A stretch of 64,000 bases of DNA, taken from the NCBI RefSeq assembly GCF_014898815.1, contig NW_026515516.1, positions 1,116,001-1,180,000 of the forward strand, in the 5' to 3' direction. Numbering within the stretch: the first letter of the stretch is position 1; each line of letters begins with the position of its first letter. Origin of the DNA: Panonychus citri. Its lineage: Eukaryota; Arthropoda; Arachnida; Trombidiformes; Tetranychidae. The translations under genes were made by a program, and so were the position numbers. Below are positions 47,409 through 56,922 of this stretch, in pieces. The notes beneath the pieces were generated by a model. It was not told the origin of the DNA, made no database searches, and saw only the letters and a program-made list of their open reading frames with translations.

Positions 47409-49788
47409 TCAATTGTTGGCCAATCGGTTGAAGAATTTACTCAAAACACCCTTTGATTTGAGTTTGGCCAAAATTACACGATCTTCTTCCGTAATATCAT
47501 CGCAATCAATTGATTCATCTGAAATACTTTCAGGAATAGCTTGAGTAAGCGGAATAGCATCACCGACATCAGATCTTTGTTTTTTTGTCACATTATCACA
47601 ATTTTTGGTTCTTTTTCCTCCGATTTGAGATGAATCACCATCCGATTCATCATGAATAGGATCGTTAACCGTATTCTCTTCAGCTGTTGGTATATTTGTA
47701 TTTTCTTCGAGACTCCTATCTTCAGGTGAGATTGAATGATTTCCAGAATCATTTATTGACACATCCGATGTTTGAAGTGAATCAGATTCAGCTGGAGAAT
47801 TTTTCTCAGAATCAGATACAATATTTGAAACTTTGCCATCTGAGCCTGGATTTAAGCTGGGCAAAATCGGTTCAACATTAATTTCAGGCTCTTCACTCTC
47901 TCTTGAATTTCCCATATCAACTTCAATTATTTCTGCTGATCTTGATCCATTTTTCTCACTAACATCTGTTTGATTTTCGTTCTCACAGCCTGAGGTAGAT
48001 TCATCTTCATTTTCTGATTCGAAAAGATTTATTGGAGGGTTAGGATCTGCATGTAGAGGAATAATTTTTTGTTTACCTTGATGGTCAGGTAGTTTTTCAA
48101 TGCAAGTTGAAAGTGTTCCTTTGGAATGATTCGTTTCTGTTGACTTTACTTCTGGCACTTTTTCCTGAACTGATTCTTTTTCACGAGGTGAATTTCCCTG
48201 TTTTTGAGAGCGTGAAGACCTTCTGGTTACTACTCTCAGCGCTTGATCGGATCGATTTATCACTTTGGAACCTTCTTTCTTTCGAATATTCAAATGATAA
48301 ATTTCTGAATCAATATCCGAATCAGGATCAGAAATATCATCAAGATTGATAGCTGAGCTGAGAAAGTTAGGCTTTGGTCTACACGAATGCATCGCTTTAG
48401 CGAGACAGCCAACAAGAAACTTTTCTGTTGCTTTGTCATATTTTTTGAATTTTCCTTTTCGTACCACATGATCTGTACAACAATTTGGAAAATAGAATTA
48501 GAAAAAATTCACTAGAAGTCAATTCTTTTTCTTACCAATTAAAGCTCGTAGTCTTTTCTCTCCTAAGCCATTTTTGAATTGACCTTCGCCCGGATTAGCC
48601 AATGGATTTTGATGATTCCAAATAGAAATGAGAGATTTTCTTCCACCAGCGCCTTTAACTGTAACTCCAACTAGCCAATGCTTAGGAAAAGCGAATCGAA
48701 TAATATTCGTAATGATTGCAGCTGGTTGATATTCTGATTTTGATTTTGCCGAGATCGCAGCTTTGTATTTGTTAGTATACACTGGTAGAATACCTTCAAT
48801 CATTGTTGTTTGACCACTCGAATAAGTTTTATCTTCTTCAGGAATATATCGAACCTCACCAGGATTCTTTTCAACTTGAATAATGTTTTTTTCCTGTTGA
48901 TCTTTCATTTCTTTTGAATAAAAAACTGATTCAAAAGTATCAATGACTTTGTCAATAATCAGTTTTATATCTTGAGGTGATTCCACCTCACTAGAATTGA
49001 GACTTTTCAACTTTTGTAAATTGTCCATAAAATCGTTCTCTTTCAGTTGATCAGGTATGAGTGAATGAGACAAATCTGAATTTGATTCATCGAAATAATC
49101 ATCATCGTCATCGTCAGCAAAAAGATCATCTTGAATCAGATCAGATTGAGCACTTGTGGATGGTTGAGGATCTTGATATATTCTTGATTGATTTTTCACT
49201 TGACTATTCAGCGTTTCAATCCTTTTTTTGACTTCAGTAAGATCTTCTTCACTTGTTATGGGTAATCTTTGAGATTCGAATTTTGAAATAGAAATATTAT
49301 CGACAATTAACCAATTCGAGATTTTTTTCTCAGCGGATGATGGATTAGATTTCAACTCTTTATTTATAAAAGTCTGATAAATTTCAGATAGTTGAACTGA
49401 GTCATCTAGAATTGAAAGAAAAAGATAATTATTACCATGAATTGAGGAAAAAATCTTTAATAAACTTACCACCGACTGATACGATCATTGCGGCTAAGGG
49501 CTTACAACCATCAATCTCAATATAAATGAGATTATCTCGATGAATTTCAAGAAGACGAAGATCTTTGGGAATTTGTTCAGAAGACACTTTGAACAAAACT
49601 GGTAATTTGATCTTAGAACCATCATTTGTTTTGTACCGTAGAACGGCAACCACTAGCTTTTGATTCTCCATGAGACTCATGTAACTTCCAACTAATGTGG
49701 TTTGATTATGAATCAAATTACTCTGAGATTGTCTTGAACTTTTTTGAAATTTAACTGTTGATTTTCGGCGTTTTGATCTTTCTTCCAT
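47409..49788 (-). CDS. Transposon accessory gene A, unknown function (three exons)
   Basis: Minus-strand exons 49470-49788, 48536-49405 and 47409-48472 (introns of 63-64 nt, all phase 1) give about 750 residues. It starts at the ATG at 49788 with MEERSKRRKSTVKFQKSSRQ, a basic, nuclear-localisation-like stretch. Exon 1 ends AAMIVSVGG. Exon 2 starts DDSVQLSEIYQTF, contains a long disordered region with an acidic run (DDDDDYFDE), and ends PAAIITNIIRFAFPKHWLVG...FKNGLGEKRLRALIG. Exon 3 starts DHVVRKGKFKKYDKATEKFL and continues with about 330 acidic, Ser-rich residues. The FP-x-x-W/Y...G-x-KR-x(3)-LIG-DH-x-x-RK core is shared with gene B and looks BEN/DUF4806-like. It diverges from the transposase start by 392 bp. 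Confidence 0.72.
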
Positions 49789-50180
49789 CAAAAGAATACA
49801 CGAAATTGTTCACATTCGGTAAAATAAAACAATTAACAAGAAAAAAATATTCAAAAAATAAAAGAAACAATTGTTTTTGAGTAAAAACAAAAATGTAAAA
49901 ATGAAATGAGTTTGAATTAATGCGGAAACACTTGTTACCAAGGAGATAAGAGAATAGAATAAATTTTTAAAAAGAACAAGCTAATTGGTCGAAAAAGAAT
50001 TTTTTGATTATCACCATGGCAACGTGACGAATCAATTTCTTAGTAACCAACATAAGATAAGAGTTTTATCTCCACATGTTTTACTCTGGTGATTTACTTC
50101 AAATCATTTAATTAAAATAAATTAACCTTTTATTTAAATTGTTGTGGTGAAATTTTTGATTAATTTGTATTTTGTTAGTG
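49789..50180. promoter_or_regulatory. Divergent promoter region of the transposon
   Basis: 392 bp separate the ATG of accessory gene A (minus) from that of the transposase (plus), so both must be transcribed outward from here. The sequence is AT-rich with no unambiguous TATA or initiator that I can single out. Confidence 0.5.
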
Positions 50181-52607
50181 ATGATTAGTGGAAATTTATC
50201 TCTTCAACATCTTTATCGGCGGAAACGTCGTTATCATCATTTAAATCAACAAAATTACATTGATAATTTACCTGATAATGATTCTTCATTAGAATCATCA
50301 CATTCATCACAAATTACTTCATCTTTTGTTTCAAATGACATTGAGAGTGACCCTTCAACCAACGGAAGTGAAATAGAAGATAGTGAAAATTATCTTATTC
50401 CAAGATCAAAAGAGTATTTTGAAGCTGTGTTTGTTACCATTTTGAGTCACGCTGGTTTAAATTTACATGCTGCTGAAATAGTTATCAATCTTTTCAACAC
50501 AACTAATAATCGTTTCTCATCTGAACCAGTTACTTTTCCAAGTATAAGACACTTTTGGGATCGTCAAGCTAAAGAAAATATCATTCATGTTTACGTTTTG
50601 TGCCCTAGAAAACATTCTCATGGACCATTTTCAGGGTTATCGAAAGACCAGGAATATTTCGACTGTGAAGGGGATCAATTTCGCGTAAACATGAATAAAG
50701 ATGATTATTTCATTCATCTCCCTCTCCGTGTTCAGCTTGAAAAGTTTCTACCATCTATACCTTGTACCGCATGGCAAGAAAGTAAAATAGATCCATATGA
50801 ACCAGATGATGTATCAAATGCTGATCTCGCGAGAAGAATCAAATCATCTGAAAGTTCCTGCGAAAAATTGACCATGACCTTACACTCAGATGAAGTGGGT
50901 TGTTCTGGTAGTTCAAGCATAAAAATTCTGCCAATTTTTATTTCAATTAACGAGTTGAGAAGAAAAGAAAGGAGAAAGTTCTTTTTCCTTGTTGGCCTTT
51001 ATGTCGGGAAGAAAAAACCAACCGTTGAAAGTTTTTTAACCCCAATCTGTACCGAAATAAGATCATTATCAACGGATCCCATGGAAATTGATATAAATGG
51101 AAAAAGATCTAGAAAGGTTTCTTGTCATTTGATTGCTTTGATAGCAGATGCTCCAATGAGAGCCTACCTGAGAAATGTCCGACAGTACAACCATGTGAAT
51201 GGTTGTGACTGGTGTCTTATACAAGCGACAACTGCTAATGGAGCTCGCCTCTACGCAAATTCTACTCGCGCTGAACTTTATGAGCTGAGTAGAAAAAAAG
51301 AAGATTTTTTTCATTACAAAGCGCAAAGAGAAGAAAATCAAAATCAGAATCATATTCAATTCAATCCAAGATTCAAAGGTATTACTGGTGTTTCACCGTT
51401 GCTAAATCTATTAGACTTTGATATTGTGGATGGAGTAAGTGTAGAGCCAATGCACTGTATAAGTTTAGGTGTTTTTCGGAATTTCGTGATCAAAGGAATT
51501 CTTGGAAATAATACCAGTATATTTGAAAGTGGAATAAATCTTAATAGATTCATGTCCTCAATTGCTGAAAGATTAACAAGTATCAAAGTCCCGTCAGAAT
51601 CAGCAAGAATTGTAAGAGGAATGGATGAAATAAGACTATGGAAAAGTTCTGAATATGATTCTTTTCTATCTTACTTTTTCTTCTCTTCTGTGAGAGGCCT
51701 GCTTAAGAAAAGTGTTATAAACTACATATCTTGTCTCTGTAGAATATATTACTTATCTCACATTGGACCAGTTAATCAGGCAATTATCGATGAAATGGAT
51801 AATCTAGTGGAAGAATATCAAATTGGGACTGCTACTCTTTTTGGAACTCGATTCCTTTCGTACAACCTTCATATTCTTTCTCATTTATCTAAATCTCTTC
51901 GCAACCTTGGACCAAGTGCTAGTGTATCATCATATCCTCTTGAAGATCACATGGGTAAACTCAAACATAAAGTTCGACGATATTCTCATATCGGACCGTC
52001 TTTGCTCAGAGTTTTTCTGAATGATTTGAAATTCTCAGAGCTTTGTGAAGTGAAACTCAAAAATTGGCAGCTGAATCATAAAGAAAAAAGAAACTTTGGA
52101 TTGTGCGAAAAAAACAGTGAGATTAAAAAAATTCCTTTAAGATCAATTTCCGATTCGATGAAAAATTTAATTTTCGAATCAATAGAAAATCAATTGGATC
52201 CAATTGGGTTAGTGAATAATCAAATATCTCATTACAAATCAATCTCGAAGTGTGGAATAAGATATTCAATCGCTGAATATTGTCAAGACAAACAGAGAAA
52301 TGATTCCATTATTTGTGTTGGAGAAAAATTTTACAGAATAAAAGCTATTGTTGGATTTAGAGAAAAAACTCTTTTTCTCTGTCAGCTTTTTACCTCTAAA
52401 CGCGTTCATTTGGCTTTTCAAGGGTTCAGTGGCTATTTTTCATTCAGTTTAGATCACATCTACGAAGTAACTGAATCAGATCGTCGTCATTTCGATTGCA
52501 TCGATATTGATAGTGATATTTCAAAGTGTATCTTTATTCAATCAACAACTTTCTTTTTCAAATATTCTAAAGACTTCATCATTAAACCCTTTCTAAAAAA
52601 TATTTAA
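50181..52607 (+). CDS. CACTA/EnSpm-like transposase
   Basis: The single-exon ORF has 808 residues from the ATG at 50181; an open TTG-led extension adds three codons. Residues 1-90 are Ser/Asp-rich and disordered. The core then shows the arrangement typical of CACTA-type (TNP2-like) transposases: LIALIADAPMRAYLRN (Asp323), CDWC (Cys342/Cys345), GITGVSPLLNLLDFDIVDG, the signature EPMHCISLGVFRNF (His425), an IKVPSESARIVRGMDEIRLWKSSEYDSFLSY segment (Trp487), and near the end SYNLHILSHLSKSLRNLGP with SYPLEDHMGKLKHKVRRYSH (Glu588). The acidic residues are candidate DDE catalytic positions. It is intact, without frameshift or stop. It would cut and join the element at its terminal repeats. Confidence 0.82.
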   Translation: MISGNLSLQHLYRRKRRYHHLNQQNYIDNLPDNDSSLESSHSSQITSSFVSNDIESDPSTNGSEIEDSENYLIPRSKEYFEAVFVTILSHAGLNLHAAEIVINLFNTTNNRFSSEPVTFPSIRHFWDRQAKENIIHVYVLCPRKHSHGPFSGLSKDQEYFDCEGDQFRVNMNKDDYFIHLPLRVQLEKFLPSIPCTAWQESKIDPYEPDDVSNADLARRIKSSESSCEKLTMTLHSDEVGCSGSSSIKILPIFISINELRRKERRKFFFLVGLYVGKKKPTVESFLTPICTEIRSLSTDPMEIDINGKRSRKVSCHLIALIADAPMRAYLRNVRQYNHVNGCDWCLIQATTANGARLYANSTRAELYELSRKKEDFFHYKAQREENQNQNHIQFNPRFKGITGVSPLLNLLDFDIVDGVSVEPMHCISLGVFRNFVIKGILGNNTSIFESGINLNRFMSSIAERLTSIKVPSESARIVRGMDEIRLWKSSEYDSFLSYFFFSSVRGLLKKSVINYISCLCRIYYLSHIGPVNQAIIDEMDNLVEEYQIGTATLFGTRFLSYNLHILSHLSKSLRNLGPSASVSSYPLEDHMGKLKHKVRRYSHIGPSLLRVFLNDLKFSELCEVKLKNWQLNHKEKRNFGLCEKNSEIKKIPLRSISDSMKNLIFESIENQLDPIGLVNNQISHYKSISKCGIRYSIAEYCQDKQRNDSIICVGEKFYRIKAIVGFREKTLFLCQLFTSKRVHLAFQGFSGYFSFSLDHIYEVTESDRRHFDCIDIDSDISKCIFIQSTTFFFKYSKDFIIKPFLKNI

Positions 52608-52752
52608 ATTCACTGGATTAATCACTGAAAAAGAACATCAATTTATTCTTAAGGTAAGCTTTCCATATGACTTTCTCATTCTGTTTACATTTTAAATTTA
52701 TCTTTTTCTTTTCTCCTCTTTGTGTTTAGAAATTTATCTTTTTTATCTCAAA

Positions 52753-53251
52753 ATGGAATCTCAAGAGCAAGAAATTTATCAAAATTACGGTAAGTCTAAT
52801 CATAATATTCGAAAATTATATTTGCATTGGTTGACTAAAATCTATTTCTTTTATTTTCTCATCACAAGGATTTAGCGTAAATATTGAAACAAAAACAACA
52901 ATCAAAATCAACTGGTGTCCAATTCCCGTCGAAAATGATCTTCCTCTCCAACAACAACAATATCAACAAGATTCTTATCATCCTCAGCAACAAGATTCTC
53001 ATCATCCTCAACAACAAGATTTTCATCAACATCATCAACAAGATTTTCACCAACATCATCAACAACAACAACAAGCTTATTCTCAACAACAACAAGATCT
53101 TTCTCAACAACAACAAGATTTTCAACACCAAAATTGTTATCGACAAAAAACGACAGTGAAGATAGTGATGATGAAGTTTTTTTCAATTATAAATTCGATG
53201 AATTTGATCAAAAAGGCCAATTTGAAGAAATGGATTATTCCCAAGAAGTGA
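52753..53251 (+). CDS. Small Gln-rich transposon ORF, frame uncertain
   Basis: The first exon (52753-52789, MESQEQEIYQNY) ends at a GTAAGT donor, and the second starts at 52869. The joined frame reads GFSVNIETKTTIKINWCPIP, then repeated QQQQ/QQD/HHQQ blocks, for about 139 residues. An intron in the transposase 3' flank (donor near 52655, acceptor near 52731) may link it to the transposase transcript. A second frame through the same repeat is also open and ends in a convincing acidic tail (NDSEDSDDEVFFNYKFDEFD...EVKEMEI, stop at 53268). Either the repeat has slipped and broken the gene, or another splice form uses the tail. Confidence 0.45.
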
Positions 53252-53669
53252 AAGAAATGGAAATTTAATATTTTTCTTACCATTTTTCACGATCATTCAT
53301 TATGATATTTATCTTTTATTTTTCTTCATATATTCAAGCTTAGCCAAAATTTCTGGTATCTTTATATTTATCCCACAATTTCAACAGTTTTTCTTATCGA
53401 TAATTTTTCTTTTTCTCTGATTACAATCAATTTCACCACTTGTTATGCTCAAAATTCTAAAGAATAATATCCATATTCATAATTCAATATGATGAATTTT
53501 CTTGATTTCTGAATAGAATAAATTCAAATTCGATTTTTACATTTCGCTTTCTCTTTTCTTTGAAAGAAGCTTTATTCAGCTTGACTTTGGCTTAACGAAT
53601 CTTTTGAGATGATTCATGCTCTTGTTTTCAGCTTTTGGATTTTTATTCTTTTCTCTTTTATTTTTTGAC

Positions 53670-53760
53670 TAATTTTGAATCAATTCTAAAAATTGATTGC
53701 TGTTGAATCAGTTTTGAATCAATGAGTTGATTCAGTACTGAATCAAAACTAAATCAAATC
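53670..53760 (+). repeat. Right subterminal TTGAWTCA motif cluster
   Basis: Several copies of TTGAATCA or TTGATTCA, two of them full TTGAATCAA, lie just inside the right inverted repeat and mirror the left cluster. Confidence 0.55.
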
Positions 53761-53775
53761 GGCTCCTCAAAAATT

Positions 53776-53792
53776 ACACTGTTGATTGGGTA
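53776..53792 (+). repeat. Right terminal inverted repeat (with TA) of the DNA transposon
   Basis: ACACTGTTGATTGGGTA is the exact reverse complement of 44761-44777. Confidence 0.8.
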
Positions 53793-56175
53793 CTTTATCA
53801 TTTGATTCATTGTCGTTCTCACACCTACTAAAATACATGAGTCATTCACCTGATCTATTTTTCAGTATGACCTCATTTCCATAGTAAATATGAATATATA
53901 AGAGTAGACAACAACAACTTCCTTATCCACAGTTCTTAGAATAGAAATTCAAAATCGCATATTGAATCGTTTCCACTTTCATTTTCCAATTTTTTCACCA
54001 TCACAATTTAATCCATTTTTTCAGATCCACTGACTACTCTTTATGAACTTTGTATCTTTTTCAATATACTGGCCTGTGGTCAATAAATGCTATGTATCAT
54101 TTATAATAATCTGTTAATTCAGATCACGTTTCTCAGCAAATCCATGGTAAATTCAAATATATTAACCAATGTTTTTTTTTCTCGCAGTGACCACATTACC
54201 AATGGTCCAAATCTATGACTTGGACATTTAAATTTCATATGTCCAGTTAGGTTGACATGATAATTTAAATTTGATTAATGAAAATGATGATTCAAATGAA
54301 AGTTTAATTACAATGTGAAAATTATTACATTGAACTTTTAATTGGGTCAACAAGTTTAGTTAATCGGATCATTAATAACAATGATAACCTTTAATCCAAT
54401 TATCATTGGCGATTAATTTTTCGTAATAAAGTCAAGAACTTAATTGTTGATTGAAATGATTATATGAATGATGAATATTAATTATGGAAGATTAAGCAAA
54501 CTTTTCAATCAAATTCTCAATTTAAGTTGAAAGTTTTTCCACTTTCATGGAGAGAGAGGAGAGAGAGAGAGATGGTTATCATGATAATACATCCACTTAA
54601 TCGCTTGTAATCAGAGTTTCATGAATTTCTCAGTGAAAAAGTTATCAGCATTTGCTTTTATCAACTTAGGGAAGGGAAATTCATTTCATGATATTTACAT
54701 GTTGGATATTCAGATTGATGAGATAAAATTCTGGTTGGTAAAAAAATCTGGTCTCTCAAACTGATATAAACCATGAACACATTTACATTGAATTTGAATC
54801 AACTGAATCTCGGATCAGAACTTTTTTTTATTATAATCATTTTGTTTTCCATTGAGATTGAAATTCTGGTCTTTTTTTCATTCTAACCCTCCTGAAAGTT
54901 TCAAATACATGAATGTTCATGTTCATTGCTATTGATTGACCAAAGTTTCAGTATATCAATAGATTGAATATAAATTTCAAGCTGATTAATGAACTTTTGT
55001 TTGGAGATAGAAAAAAAAAGAAAAGAAAAAGAAATTAGTATTAAAACGAATTGAAAATAATTAAACATCAATCTATTCCAATGTAAATTAATTGTAATGA
55101 TCATCAGAGGGAATAATGTTCAAAGCTGGATGAAATTTCTGAAAATCTTCATGAAAAGGAATCAAATGGAATCAATGGTGAAAACGTCAATAGAAAAAGG
55201 AGAAAAGGAAAAAAAAATTCTGTCCATTAACGAATTCAATTGATGATAATCATGGCAATTACTTTGTTTGGTGATAATAATAATGACTGAGGAAGGATGA
55301 TGATAGGGTGAAGAAAGTTTTGTTGACCATCAACTGGACAGAATATTTATCGTGATTAAGAGAAAGCTGATTAATCAGATTATCTGATAAAATTGTGATT
55401 CTGTTGATAATCTAAATGAAAATGAATAATCTACACGCGTGAATGATAATATTCAATTCCAAGTGTAATTTATTGAGTCTCCATATCGTAAGAGATTATC
55501 AATAGATGACCGTAAGAAAATATACCAGGATCAGAATCCTCCATGCAGGGAAAAAGTTCATAAACAAATGGAGGATAAATCAAGGTTGAAAGAGAGCAAG
55601 AGAGACCATGAAAAACACAGAATTGATTCCGAGTTCTGTGGTCATTGGATGAAGTTTTATGTATATAAATAGTGACTATCTTTTTCTATGGTCCATTACA
55701 GATTTTATTATCTGTAGCCAAAGAAATGATGATGATGATGATGATGATGATCAGGATGAAAAAGAGGTAGTGGTGAGTGAGAATGGAAGACAAAAGTTCT
55801 GGTTGATAATATTCTGGGCTTTTCCCTACACAAAGAAACAGAGTAAGAGGATAAGATGAACATTCTGAAAGATAAAACTCCAAAGGGATAAGGTAATATA
55901 TGAATGTCTCTAAAAAAGGATACCTGATATATTATTACTATTATCGGTATTAATACTATTTTTATTACTATTTGTCCAATCATTGATTTTTTATCCCTCC
56001 CTGTATATACATTCAGCTTGGATGTCTTCATCTTTTCCTCTCTCTTTCTTTTCATCATCTACTTTCTCAACAACCTCTTGATGTCTTACTTTTTTTTTCT
56101 TCTCAACATTTTTTATCTTGGAGATTTATAAATACTATTTCTATTTACTTTTTTTTCTAAAAAATAATATTCTAG
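53793..56175. other. Receptor intron between transposon and phosphatase exon
   Basis: AT-rich with a GA patch (about 54551-54572) and a GAT run (about 55726-55751). I looked for the missing catalytic and SH2 exons of the phosphatase on the plus strand here and saw none. Confidence 0.6.
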
Positions 56176-56416
56176 TGCTGGAATCGGTAGAACTGGAACT
56201 TTTATTGTTATCGATATGATTATTGATCAAATTAAGAGACAAGGATTGGATTGTGAGATTGATATTCCAAGAACAATTCAAATGGTGCGATCTCAAAGAT
56301 CAGGACTTGTACAAACGGAAGCTCAATACCAGTTCGTTTATCTGGCCGTTGAACATTATATTGAAACTTTACAACAGCGTTTACTGGCCAAACAGGTACA
56401 AGGAACAAGCCTCTGA
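56176..56416 (+). CDS. Orphan 3' exon of a corkscrew/SHP2-type tyrosine phosphatase
   Basis: The acceptor is AATATTCTAG|T, phase 2. The exon reads AGIGRTGTFIVIDMIIDQIK, DCEIDIPRTIQMVRSQRSGL, VQTEAQYQFVYLAVEHYIET and LQQRLLAKQ, ending at a TGA after VQGTSL or splicing at CAG|GTACAA. This is the C-terminal end of a PTPN11/corkscrew catalytic domain. It holds the Arg of the P-loop (GIGRTG) and the Q-loop (QTEAQY), but the catalytic Cys belongs to the preceding exon. No SH2 or other PTP exon is visible anywhere upstream on the plus strand. It lies antisense inside the Sidestep-like gene. It is either a dispersed duplicated exon (non-functional alone), the end of a gene with extremely long introns, or a rearrangement. 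Confidence 0.85.
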
Positions 56417-56863
56417 ATCCGAAAGCTTTTAACTCTAATCTTTGCAAACGAGCAAACCACCAATTCCAACCTCCACCATGTCCTCACCACCACCACACCT
56501 CCTCCATTAAGATTCACTTCTCCTCCTTTCGCACTGACACAACAAACGCATACCTGATAGTTTCAAATACTTTCGATTTATTTTTTTAATCGCTACTCAC
56601 CTTCTCACCATTATCATCCCTGTTCATTTTAATCTTTCATTCGTTAATCTCAATCTTTTAAATTCTAATCCTTATCCCTTGCATGAACTTTTCCTCTCTC
56701 TCTTTCTCTCTAAATGCTTTTATTTTATACACAAAATATTCATTTCTACTTTGGAAGAAAAGAAAAGAATTTTCATTCTAAATCTTGATAATTTCCGCTG
56801 TTTTCTTTATAGTAATAGTATATCTTTCTCTTTCATGTTCATCGTCCATCTCATCACTCTCTT

Positions 56864-56867
<4 letters not shown>

Positions 56868-56919
<52 letters not shown>
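56868..56919. repeat. Long (TC)n microsatellite
   Basis: About 26 uninterrupted TC units, the longest dinucleotide run in the window. Confidence 0.95.

Positions 56920-56922
<3 letters not shown>

Larger units (their letters stand above)
44763..53790 (+). mobile_element. 9-kb multi-gene DNA transposon with CACTA/EnSpm-like transposase
   Basis: The element is bounded by perfect inverted repeats (44761-44777 and 53776-53792) and about 9.03 kb long. Inside both ends are clusters of TTGAATCAA/TTGATTCAA motifs: six at 44785-44965, and two full plus several partial copies at 53670-53760. These are typical of subterminal transposase-binding sites. It carries two tandem paralogous spliced genes on the minus strand (47409-49788 and 45127-46941), an intact transposase ORF on the plus strand (50181-52607) and a small Gln-rich ORF (52753-53251). 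The divergent genes share a 392-bp start region. The ends are not canonical CACTA (see findings), so the superfamily call rests on the transposase. It sits in the long intron of the Sidestep-like gene. Confidence 0.8.

Noticed and set aside
52862..53186. Minus-strand Leu/Val-rich ORFs antisense to the CAA repeat
   Set aside because: Pure translation of the reverse complement of the Gln repeat.
55686..56058. Overlapping minus-strand ORFs with His-rich ends, considered as missing receptor Ig exons
   Set aside because: No Cys-Trp-Cys pattern; His run is the GAT/CAT microsatellite.
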